Assembly (NCBI RefSeq): GCF_003369915.1
Contig: NC_046676.1
Coordinates: forward strand, 9,207,501-9,271,500
DNA: 64,000 nt
Direction: 5' to 3'
Source of the DNA: Drosophila miranda
Lineage: Eukaryota; Arthropoda; Insecta; Diptera; Drosophilidae
A program made the position numbers and the translations under genes. Each line of letters starts with the position of its first letter. Position 1 is the first letter of the stretch. Under the pieces are notes generated by a model. That model was given only the letters and a program-made list of their open reading frames with translations, was not told the DNA's origin and searched no databases. This document shows positions 10,747-25,461 of the stretch, piece by piece.

Positions 10747-13417
10747 ATGTTTACAATGGATCAGGCCGACTCCAACGTTCTAATTGAGGAAATTGAGACC
10801 AACGATGTGCCGGACGATGAGTTGGAGCAGTTCGAGGAGACGCAGCCCCTCAGGATTGTGGACATCATAGACATGGCTACAGGGGAGGCCGAAGACAGTG
10901 ACCAGAACTACGACTACGAGGAGGAAGGAGCGCTAATCAAGCGCTATGTGCAGGGAGTCCAGTGCCTAGAATTCCCAGACTTCTGCACAAAGCTCGAGCC
11001 CAGCGACGAAGATGATGAAAATAATGGAGAGGAGGAAGCAGAGGAACAACCCACAGTGTCTGCGCAACGAAAACCGTCGGTGGGACAGCAGCAGGAAGGT
11101 GCTCGCTCCGGCGGTGGCGGAAATCTGGGGCGCAAGAGCCAGCTGAGCCCCGCTCTGCAAGGATTGATGGGCGAGGCGAACCTAAGCTTCGCGTACGGCC
11201 GGTATGAGACAGCCGAACGGATTTGCATGGAGATCATCCGCCAGAACCCGCTGGCCAGTGAGCCGTTCTACACGTTGGCCGAGATCTATGAAAATCGCGA
11301 CGAGGTCAAGTTCCTGCACTTCTCCACTCTCGCGGCACACTTGAACCCTCAGGATCGCGACATGTGGATAAGAGTCTCTGATTTGCTGGTACAGCAGGGC
11401 AACATGGCCCGTGCCCGTCTTATTTATACAAAGGCCATCAAAGTGCTTCCAAAAGGTTACTTGTTAAGGCTCCGAAAAGCGCAGCTGCTGGAGAAAATGG
11501 GCGAGACGAATGCGGCCATGTTCACGTACCTCAAGATGCTGCCCCTGATGCCGCCAGAGGAGTGGAGCACGTGCCTTAGCACGGCGAAGAATGTGGCTCG
11601 TTTCTTTCACGTCCTCGAGAAGCATGCGATAGCTCTCGAGGCCATGGAGGGGGCGTACAGTGTATGCGGAGCCCGCTTCAGCCTGGAGGATCTCAACATG
11701 TATCTCGAACTGTTGATTATCAACAAGCTATACTCCAAGGTGCTCAGTTGCCTCAGAGAGCGAACAAACTTTGAGCTGGAAGACGATCAGGAGGAGAGCC
11801 TGGAGATGATTTACTTTTGCGTTATACCCGACGACTACGCGCCCGAGCTGAGGGCCAAGCTATGTGTGAGTCTGATCCATCTGCGGGCCCACCACCTCTT
11901 GGGCTACCTCATCCAGAATGTACAGGAGCACATCACGCTGACCGTGGGCCGCGTGGAGCTGTACATGGACATCACGGAAGCCCTGATGCAGGAGCACAAG
12001 TATGCCGAGGCCATAGCCCTTATGAGTCCCATCACCGATGGCGATACCTTCGACTGTCCCGCCTTCGTCTGGCTGCGGCAGGCGGAGTGTCTTCGCCAGC
12101 TAAATCGCACCAATGAGGCCATCCAATGCTACCAGAGAGTGGTCCATCTAGCCCCCGTTTGCTACGATGCCAAGTTCACGCTGTCCGCACTTCTGAAACA
12201 GCAGGGCCGGCATGAGGAGGCCGTCGAGGCCTTGGAGCAGTCTGGCGAGGTCGAGGGCCACCCCTTGATTGCTCGCCTGCTCTACGAAAGATGCGTAATG
12301 TTGAAGCAAATCGGGCGCATCGAAGAGTTTCTGGACGTGGGATATGTTTTGCTCAGTAGACATTCCATCAAGCTGAAAAATCGCGAAGAAATGATAGCGG
12401 CGGCCAACGGCGGAAGTACCTACAACGCCGAGAGCTTAAAGGCCATTATGCAGATGCGAAGTCTGGCAGCTGGGGCGACGGGATCAACAGAGCCGGAGCT
12501 GCAGGTAAAAATACTTACTAGTACGATTCCGAAAGAATTCCATTCAATTGAACACTCTTTAGGATCCCGGCAAGAGTGCCGCATCAGAGGCCTCCGATCT
12601 GACCATCAAGGATGAGTACGATCTGTTTCTAGACATGATGCGCACGGCCCACACACATGGCATGAGCAGTGCCGCTGAGAAGCTCTGCTTCGCAATGGTC
12701 ACCACAAAAAGGTTCACGTATTATCATTACGAGATTGAAAGGATTATGATACTGGCCTGCTATTTCAATGACGACTGCGCCATTGCGTTTTCGTATCTGC
12801 GTGAACTCATCGCAAAGCAGCCGAACCAGATAAACTTGTGGAACCTGCTCTCCCTGCTCGTCCAGAAGGGGGAGGACATGCGGTACTGCCGTTACATAAG
12901 GCGTCTCCTGCATCGCCAGCCCCTTGTCGACCAAAAGATGCGTCTCTTCTTGGGCCACTACCATCTCAACTGCAGTTCATTCAAGTACGCCCTCAACGTG
13001 TACGTGCCCATGCTGCGCGAGAATCCCGATCCCCTGGTAGCGCTCTCCATAGCCGTCGTCTTCAATCAGTTGGCCTTGCAGAAGAAGGTGCTCCGAAAGT
13101 CGGCAGCCGTAGCTCAAGCGGTGGCCTTTGCCGAGCGCTACAAAGAACTCCGGTCTGCTGGCGATGATTTCTCCAGGTGCGCTGCCCAGCAGGAAATCTT
13201 CTACAATATCGGACGCATCTACCATCAGGCCAATATACTCCACCTCGCAGTCGAGTTCTACGAAAAGGCCTTGGACGTGCATCATCCACTGATTGCCGAG
13301 TATGAGGACACTCTGGGACTTCAGCACGAGACGGCCTTCAACTTGCATCTCATCTACCGCGCCAATGGCAACCCCTGGAAGGCCCGTCAGTATCTCATGC
13401 GTTACTGTGTGGTGTGA
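10747..13417 (+). CDS. TPR-repeat subunit of transcription factor IIIC (GTF3C3/TFIIIC102-like)
   Basis: Two exons, 10747-12504 and 12563-13417, joined in phase 0, give 870 residues. The ATG at 10747 (MFTMDQAD) is the first in frame after the element-derived leader. The N-terminus is acidic. From about residue 140 there are successive tetratricopeptide repeats: first an array around LMGEANLSFAYGRYETAERI, YTLAEIYE and LRKAQLLEKMGE, then a second array around QAECLRQLNRTNEAIQCYQ and, in exon 2, YNIGRIYHQANILHLAVEFYEKAL. This acidic start plus split TPR layout is that of the TFIIIC subunit that bridges the A-box of tRNA genes and TFIIIB. It acts in the nucleus for RNA polymerase III transcription. 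Which of the fly paralogues it matches I cannot decide. Confidence 0.85.
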
Positions 13418-13524
13418 TATACATATGTATTTAAGATGATCAATAGAAAATAGGTGAAAATATGTAATTGTGTTTATTTGAATCTCCGTGGAGACGTACA
13501 TTTAGTAGATTGCCAAAAGATAGG

Positions 13525-16497
13525 CTAGCAGGCGGGCATAGTGCAGCGACGATGTTTGACCAAACGCTTGGGACAGGACTGGCCGCCATGCTTGGGCTCG
13601 CTTATGACAAAGCGATGGCCCTCGGAGAAGCCGACGCCGCAGCTGACGCTACAGGCCGACCAATTTTCCCACTCGGACATGATGCAGCCTTTGGGTAGAT
13701 TGCCATCCTGGTCAGCTGTGCTCGAGGCGGAGCCTGTCATGCTGCAGGTGTGCAGACAGTCGTTCTCCGTAAGGAAGTTGTTCCGGTTTCCACGGCAACC
13801 GCCGTAGCTGAACGAATCGCAGCGATGGGTGTGCGGATTGAAGGCGTAGCGCTGGTAGCTGCCGCGGCAAGGACCAGAGTCCGGCTGTTGAACGCAAATG
13901 TCCTTGGCCAGCTCCATATTGATGTGGCAGTCCTGCGGGTTAACACACTCCTTCTGTTGATGCAGCTCCATTCGCTGCGTGCAGTTCTCCTTCTCGGGTC
14001 CGTTCTCCAACAACAAGAGACGGGTGCGGATGGTCACGCCGCGACCACAGGTGGCTGAGCACGGGCTCCAATCACTCCACTGTGTGGTGGGACAAGTCGG
14101 ATCGGGCAGCTCCACTTGCTCGTAGGTGCAGTCTGGCCGCATGCACTTGTTCTTCTCCACGATGGTGATGTGCGGACAGCGCTTGCGACCCAGATGGTTG
14201 ACAAAGGTGCGAGTCCGCATGGTGATTCCGATTCCGCAGCTGGCAGAACACTCGGACCATACGCTCCAGGGCGATGTCTTGCAGAGACCGGCTCCTTCGC
14301 CATTGTCGTTGACCAACGACTGTGAGTTGGCCAGGTTCTCGCCCTCATCCTCGTCTCGGTCGCGGCTGGGGGATGAGCCGTCGGCGCACTCGGCCACCGC
14401 AGCCACACACATCTCCTTGGAAACCAATTGGCGACTGCACTTGGTCTGCTCCGCCTGCTGGGGGTAGACATACTGCCGACTGCGCATCCGGATGCCCTTG
14501 CCACAGGTCACAGAGCATGGGCTCCACGTGGAATAGTCGCTAACATGGCACTCAGCTGGGGATAAGAAGATGGAGTTAGCATTAAAATAAAATATGAAGT
14601 TCCTTGCATCTTACCGCGAGTGTCCTGCTCCTCAGCATCGTCCGACACCTCCAGCTGGAGCGCTTGCAGGAACTCATCATCGCAGTTACGCGAGACAATC
14701 TTCTCTCTGCGCAGATGCAACTTGGCCAGTGGCGTCATCTCGCGGCTCTGCGGGTTGTAGAAAGGAGCACGGGGATCCTCTGGGTACATTGTCGTGATGC
14801 GGTACATCCGTTCCGGGGGCTGTGTTTCTGAATTGGGCGACTATAGCAGAATGGACATTAGGCAATTGGACGTGGCATCCGAGCAATCTAAGACCTCACC
14901 ATGTAAGTGATCCCACTGTCCGTGCCAGCATCCCAGGGATACAAATCGAAGTCCAGAGACTCCTTCCAGCTGCAGTCGTCAGTGCAAAGGTCGACGCCAC
15001 TGATGCCCACGACCCAGTCCGGGGAAGGACCAAACATCGACACCATAGACACCTTGGGATGCTTCCGATCCACGCGGAACTTGGAGGAGGTGTTCTCGTT
15101 TACATTCGGATACCAGAGGCCTGCGGCTTTGATCAACGTACGCAGCTTGGGCCCGTTGGCTCGAAGCTCCGTCTCCAGAGCTGCTGGCGATCCCCATTCG
15201 GCCAACGAGCGAAAACCGGCAGTCGCAATGTGATTCTCGCCCCAAAATGAGAAGTTGGACTCGTGCGAGGCCCCAATCACGTCCGAAAAGTGGGTCAACC
15301 AGATGGCAAATGGATAGTCCTTCGGATGCGTCTCATTCGACCAGATGCCCTCGAAGACAAACTGCAAAGGGACCAGTTCAATTGATTATAGTTACCTTGA
15401 GGACCGCAACCACTTTCTATTCAACTTACGCTGTACTTGGCCTCGTCGCAGGCGCAGCATTCCTTCTGAGCCGTGGCAGCATCGGGCTTGCGCTCACAGA
15501 TCACCGCCGACAGGTTGCCGTCATCCGCATACCACGCACGCGGACCCTCGTAAACCATGGCGGAGAGTGCTACGCAGCCAGATCCGGACTCCGGAGCTAC
15601 CCACATCACCTGGACTTCCGTCTTGGGCAAGTCATCCGCCTCCGAGACGGTGTTCACACATCGATCATTGAATTGGGTTAGCGAATCACTAAATAGCTGG
15701 AACCGGCCTACGCGTCGAGGACTGGCCACTTGGGGGCGTCTGGCGCCAGTTTGAGCCTCTGCAGTAATGGTGAAGTGGGTGAAATGTTGCACCTTTGAGT
15801 GCGTGCGGGAACCGAGCAGGAGTACTGGAAAAAATTTAAAATTCGCGGTTAAAAATATTACTCTACTTCACTCGATAGTGTCATCTGCAGCTAGGGGAGG
15901 AATCGCAGCAGCCAAAGAAGCCCACAGACGAGGAAAATACACAGTGGTTAAATGGAACCTTAAAGACGCTATGTGCGAAATACACAGAATCTTAAAAGCA
16001 GAATGGGAGAGAGAATACGCCGAGTTTGCTAGTATCAAGCACCGAGGTTACTGCTCGCTTTTCCCCTCAACATCATCCAAACCGTGGTTCCTAAATAAAA
16101 CTAAGCTTAAAGCCATTGACGCTAAAAGAATCAACAGACTGCTTAGTGGTAACGCATTCGATAGGCACACTCTCGCCAAAATGCATGTAGTTCCTAGTAA
16201 CATATGTGATACATGCGATAGTATCGATAACGCCTCGCATTTATTTTCAATTGTACAAAGTACAACACAACAAGGCAAAACTTCCCATCTCTAAGAAAAT
16301 ATAATGATATTTACAAATTCTTTGAAAAAGAAAACATCAGCGCGTACCAAACACTAATTGACTTCATCGACGAAATTGATGTAAAGCTATAAACAGTACT
16401 CCAACATCTTCTATTCTTTGACTTGGCAATTTCCACCTTCAAAAGGCGGGCGGCCAAATAATCCCACGCTACTCACGGGTAGCTGGTAACTTAAATC

Positions 16498-16530
<33 letters not shown>

Positions 16531-19500
16531 AGTTCGCCCGTTTTTTGTTGTTGTTCAGTCTTTATAAAAATGTCCTCGTTTCTTGATATTCTGGGCGATG
16601 GACATGTGAACTTTGAAAAATGTGGGGACGTTGTTGTTTCGCCCAAGGACAACATGGTCGCCATGTTCTGCCACTTCTGCAAAGACATTTTCACTCATCT
16701 GCCGGAGTTCATGAGACACCTTCAGTGGTCCCACAGCGACGTGTTGCAATTCACAAAGGAACAGAATGTTTACAGAGTCGAGGAACTGATGGCCTTGGAG
16801 AGCTCAGAAGATGATGTACAGTCGCAGGAAAACAGCTGCAGCAGCGGCGACTCGGGATTGGCAGGCGAAATGGGAGATGCAGTTGGGGAACCAGGATCAT
16901 CCGAGTGCCTGGCAAATAATTTGGAAATAATGAATGCCCTGGCAGCATTCGATGTGGATGTCGATGGACTGAATAATGTCAGCCACGAACAGTCGGATTC
17001 AAAAACTCCACCGGATTCTCGGACAGAAGGTAAGTCCAGTGCGACAGGTTCATTAACTTACTTTAAATGGTAAATCCTTTTGTACCGGTAGATATTGGGG
17101 AAAAATGTGCCGCAAGAAATATTCTAGCAGAAGTGGAAGCCATGTTGCTTGAAGATGAGGGCGACATTTCTCCCAGCTCCCAAACTGTCCAGTCAGTACA
17201 TTGCCGTGCGGAGAGGAAAATCCAGGCAGAACCTATCATAACAGAAACACCCGTCAAGAAAACGTACTGCAAAGTAAACTACACCGAGAAGGAGATAGAG
17301 GCCCACATCTCGAAAGGTTTCCGTCGTGCCCGCAAGCCGGGGAGAGTGGAAAAACCACCGAGCATCTGCGACCTTAAGAGCTACAACATTACCAGACACT
17401 CCCGCAAAAGGGAGGCGATCAAACAGCGCCTAAGCAGCGTAAAAAAGCGTATCATGCGCTCCCTTGAAAATGATGTGTCAAAGCCAGTCGTTATGAATCT
17501 AAATGACAGGCGTCTGCCTTTAAAAGGCACCAGCATTAGGCAGGAATTACCATCATTAAAAAATGAGTCCAAAGACTCAGGTGTGGCCATTGGCTATCAA
17601 GTCACTGCTGTAGCTACAAAATTGCCACGTGACAAATTGGAGTCTAAAGAAAACTGCGCTATGTTAACTCAAGCGATCCAGTCTAGTGAAATGAAGCCAG
17701 CATTTATCAACCATTTGAGCAGGACAAAAACTTTGGCTAATGTTAGTTTGATTAGGCCAGCGTTAACCTCGTCTACAACCAAATCTTTAGTTAAGGAGAA
17801 ATCGGTCCTGTCCGCTTTGACAAATCGAAATAGTACTTCTATCACCTCGGTTCCTGCTAGTCTGCGTGAGCCATTGGCTAAAAACGAGGCAAAGACTTAC
17901 ATGATAAGTCCCAGGCTCAACAAACTGCGATCGAAATTCAATAACTCTCTTAGCTCTAACATTTCTGGTCCACCAAAACAAACAAAAATGCCTTCTCTAT
18001 TGGAAAACAGTTCAGTAAATGAACTTCCAGTTATCTTGGAATCTACGAACCCTCCCAATTTCGATTCGGAACAGCCTTATGTGGTGTCTACGACGGTAAA
18101 ATCATCCATTCGTCCATGCCCCAGTAAGACAGCTGTTAAGACAGACAGAAACATCTCCCATCAGCCTGTGGTTAGAAGATCAACCGTGAATATAGAGCGG
18201 GTTGATATTCTGCCACCGATCAATATAAAACAAAGGATGGAAATGTCAACTAAGGATATACCGTTTTGGGAAAACATAATTATCTCAAGTGTTGCCAGTC
18301 AACAACCATCAAAGTTGAATACCACAAATAATGCAGTGGATCAGCCCCCAAAGCGTCCAGAGCGCAGATCTTCGCTAACGGTCATCTCCAGTAGCCCAAT
18401 TCAGGCTAAGAAACCCATGAGAAGGTCTTCTATGACAAGAGAAAACGCATATCCTGAAAGCTCACGAATTCTTCGTTCGGGAGAAGTTGAAAGTCCTGCA
18501 AAAGCCGACAAACGTACAAAAGACAGTTTTGAAGAAACTAGTTCCTCCAATGGGAAAGGCGATGCAAAACGATCCAAATTAGAGTATATCAGGAGTGATT
18601 TGAAAACATCAAAGTTGGATTTAGACAGCCTCCTTCAGTTGGCTGAGCCCCTAGAAAGCGATGCTTTAGAGAACACACTAGTGGAAGACCAAGTTGTAAG
18701 TGCTTGCCCGATGATAAATACATTCCAGGCGTAATGTAAACCCTTTTTAATCACAGAAAAAGGCCACAAAAATGGGAAGCCCACAGAAGGAGTTTCCTAA
18801 ACTTCAAATTGGTGTCAAGCCTGAAATGGAGGCTCTGCAAGACGACCTTAGGCTGCTGAAGACGGTTGGGGTAAGCAATAGGTCTTAAAAATCGCATCGT
18901 ACTCGATTAAGTAACAAATTATTTTCAGTTGCTTGTATTAAAAGATTCCTGCTTTGAGGATAAACTGCCCTTTGAGCAGTCGGAAAACTTTCGTAAAACA
19001 GCGGCCAAGTTTAGCAAAATCTATCATACGTACGATACAATCTGGAGTTACAGGAAAACAAAGAACATTGGAGTACACCAACGCCTAACCGAGCAGTTGA
19101 ACTCATTCACCGAAGAGGTAAACAGGGAGATTGACTGCCACTTGACCACGAACGAGATAAAACGCATTCTAAACTTACTTAACTCGTGGTATGCGTATCA
19201 GATCGATCAGAGGTTCTTTAGGAAGGCGACCCTTTCGTACAGCGTTGAGCACTACATGTTCCTGTTTCACTTTCTGCCAAAGATTAATCCGACTGTGTAC
19301 TTTTGCGAGTGCTGTGAGGAGATTTTCCCCAACGAAGCGCGCTACAAGAAACATGTCCAGAGTGTACATGCTGTACACGCGTTTACATGCTCCGAGTGTG
19401 GTAAATCCTTCAAGCGCCTCTATTTCTACGAGAAACACCTCAAAACAGTACATCTTAAGCCATAACGTGCCAAAACATAATTACTTAGTTTTATTTTTTT

Positions 19501-20170
19501 TTAAATTTGTGAACCATTTTGTAGAGCACTCAATGCCATTTAGTGAAATTGTATAGCGAGTGCGCCGATACATAGGCGATTTGTATATCATTCTGTACAA
19601 AGGCTTTTATGAGACTGCTTCCACTCTCAATTCGTGGGGAGATTGGTCATAGCAGTCAAGTTCATGAACCGCTTGGACGAGTTCTTATCAAGTTATCTTC
19701 TTTTTATCATGTTACGCCTTCAAGTCTCTTATATTGATTTTTTAGTAGTAATTTAAATCTACCTAATTTCATATTGCCATGTTAAAAATAAAGTACACTT
19801 TTCTATTATTCTCGTATCTACCACCATTTCGTATCAAGTGGAACGTGAATCGAAATGAAAAGATGAAAAACATCTGCTCTGAGCTCTGGGCTCTTATCGC
19901 TCCGCTCTTCTGGCTTGCAGGCCTTAAGTGACCCGAACAGAGCTGATTATGAAACCAGAGGCTACGCTACCTTCTCTACTTACAATTATACGTCTTCCCG
20001 GGTACATATCCATTGGGTCCATCAGCCACAATTAATTTGTATCCATTGTCACCGCGTGTGCGCCGACCATGAAGCAAGTGGGTGGGCGCACGCGGACAGG
20101 CGGAGGCTGCATTAATTGTCTGCCAGACATAAACGAGGCAGGCAAGCAACAGCAGCAGCGATTGCCCCAT
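13525..20170 (-). CDS. fat-spondin: Fat-spondin: Reeler, Spondin_N, TSP1 and Kunitz secreted protein
   Basis: Exons: 20170-19984, 15824-15430, 15361-14900, 14819-14615 and 14555-13525. Phases fit and give 759 residues. The first exon has a signal peptide (MGQSLLLLLACLVYVW) and the start of a Reeler domain (GYKLIVADGPNGYVPGKTY), which continues in exon 2 (HFTITAEAQ...CVNTVSEA). Spondin_N follows (FEGIWSNETHPKDYP, FGPSPDWVVGI, YPWDAGTDSGITY). The last exon encodes three thrombospondin type-1 repeats, each with WSxWSxC or a close variant and CSxTCG or CSxSCG, then a six-Cys Kunitz domain (CVQQPDSGPCRG...CLHTC), then a fourth TSP1. This is an F-spondin-type extracellular matrix protein. Its 4.16-kb first intron contains tef on the other strand. 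The name rests on the architecture and on my memory of tef's location; another fly F-spondin paralogue cannot be excluded. Confidence 0.88.
15845..16527 (+). mobile_element. 5'-truncated non-LTR retrotransposon with poly(A) tail
   Basis: The plus strand encodes the C-terminal end of an ORF2-like protein (for example KAIDAKRINRLLSGNAFDRH) with a Cys-x2-Cys-x7-His-x4-Cys knuckle (CDTCDSIDNASH then a Cys). The frame shifts by one base around 16245, so the reading is broken; after the shift it ends at a TAA near 16392. A 3' untranslated stretch and a run of 27 A (16501-16527) follow, the classic end of an LINE insertion. An I/LOA/Jockey-type element is likely from the knuckle, but the clade is a guess. 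The 5' limit is approximate. It lies in the fat-spondin first intron and ends 43 bp before the tef ATG. Confidence 0.78.
16570..19465 (+). CDS. tef: Teflon: C2H2 zinc finger protein of male meiotic autosome pairing
   Basis: Exons 16570-17029, 17092-18695, 18757-18870 and 18929-19465 give 904 residues. One C2H2 finger is near the N-terminus (FCHFCKDIFTHLPEFMRHLQ, then WSH), and two are at the extreme C-terminus (FCECCEEIFPNEARYKKH and CSECGKSFKRLYFYEKH). The fingers are separated by a long basic, Ser-rich, low-complexity middle. One N-terminal plus two C-terminal fingers is the known layout of Teflon, which keeps autosomal homologues paired in Drosophila male meiosis. The gene sits wholly inside the first intron of fat-spondin, in the opposite orientation. 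Its ATG is only 43 bp from the poly(A) tail of a LINE fragment, so its promoter or leader may be built partly from the insertion. The middle region looks fast-evolving, as expected for this gene. Confidence 0.85.
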
Positions 20171-20787
20171 CTCAGTTTCTTTGTTTCTTGCGTTATCGTT
20201 TGACGGTCAAAGTGCTCCGGGTGGACTACTGCGAAGGCGAACAAGCAGCCGCTTCAGGCGAGGCACAACAACTGACTAACCAAGCCGGAGAACCGAGCGA
20301 TCTTCAAGTCGGGCAGCAGCCCGAAGCCGGATGTCACTCCGGTGATCTCGCGCTTTCTGATTAAGACTACTATTGGGCGAGGGTTTCGGCTACTTCGCTC
20401 CTTTAATATAGGTACGCTCCGTCATGTCTGTTTTCTATTAGTACATATATATATTTTGTGGTAAAATTTACAAATAATATTACAATTACATATCTACTAT
20501 ATTCCCGCTAACATGTTTCATTATCGTCCTCATACTTGTATATAGTTTATAAATTTGTTGGTTGGCCTGCATCGACTATAATGCGCTTAGGAAACTCAAC
20601 GTTCGTCGTGAGCGAAGCGAATAAACTGATAAATAAACTGAAATACGCGATTGGGAGACAGCACAACGAGTTAACTGATAACTGATCACACGACAGGGGC
20701 ACTCGATCGAATAAAGAATACATATATGTACGGGATAAGAGAACTATAAAGCATAAAGGCAAATCACAATCGCAAATGAATGTAATA
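20171..20787. other. fat-spondin 5' flank and 3' flank of the KIAA0930 homologue
   Basis: Both neighbours are on the minus strand. The segment holds the leader and promoter of fat-spondin and, below the stop at 20788, AT-rich sequence. No conserved ORF is seen, and no polyadenylation site is clear on the minus strand. Confidence 0.45.
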
Positions 20788-24884
<4,097 letters not shown>

Positions 24885-25461
24885 TCTGACGGGGGATTTC
24901 CTCTACGATGGCGATGACGAATAGCTTGAATTTCGCAATGTGCAACGCTACCAATCCATAGTCGGCGGGCGGGTAGGAGCGTGCAGGTTATATCAATATT
25001 TGCAGCTCCCACAGAGTCATTTGTTGGTGCTCGTGTCGCAGCAGCGTCGTGATTTGTTGTATTCGGGAAATCTATTCCGGAGCGAGTGCACGTCGCGAAT
25101 GAGGCAGGAAACCAACCGCCACAGCTTTCGACAAACCCGCGCCCTTTCCCTGGGATCTTTACGGGGGTGGTTTTCTTATTCTTGCTATCTTCTGCTTGTT
25201 ATCAGTTGTCAGCTGTTTTGGAGTACAACTGCATTGTCACCCCTTCCTTTGTGTTAAATAATTTAATTAAATACAAACTTCTGCAGCAATGAATTGAAGC
25301 AAGTCGTCAAGCCAGATTTGTATTGTTTAATGGCTAAATAAACTATCTTTTATAGCCAAAACAAATAGAGTCAGTAGTGTTGGTAAATGCCGATAACATT
25401 TATGCTATTCGAATTCGATATATAGATCGTACTATCGATGGGCTTGCACCTCTAAGTCAAA
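24885..25461. other. Shared promoter region of the KIAA0930 homologue and NOMO
   Basis: 577 bp between two divergent start codons. It contains a DRE-like TATCGAT at 25433-25439, 23 bp before the NOMO ATG, and nearby GATAAC/TCGATA half-sites. That suits a housekeeping promoter. I see no coding sequence. Confidence 0.55.

Noticed and set aside
13525-14550. Plus-strand ORFs opposite fat-spondin exon 5
   Set aside because: GC-rich coding DNA shows shadow frames; none has a domain or splice logic.
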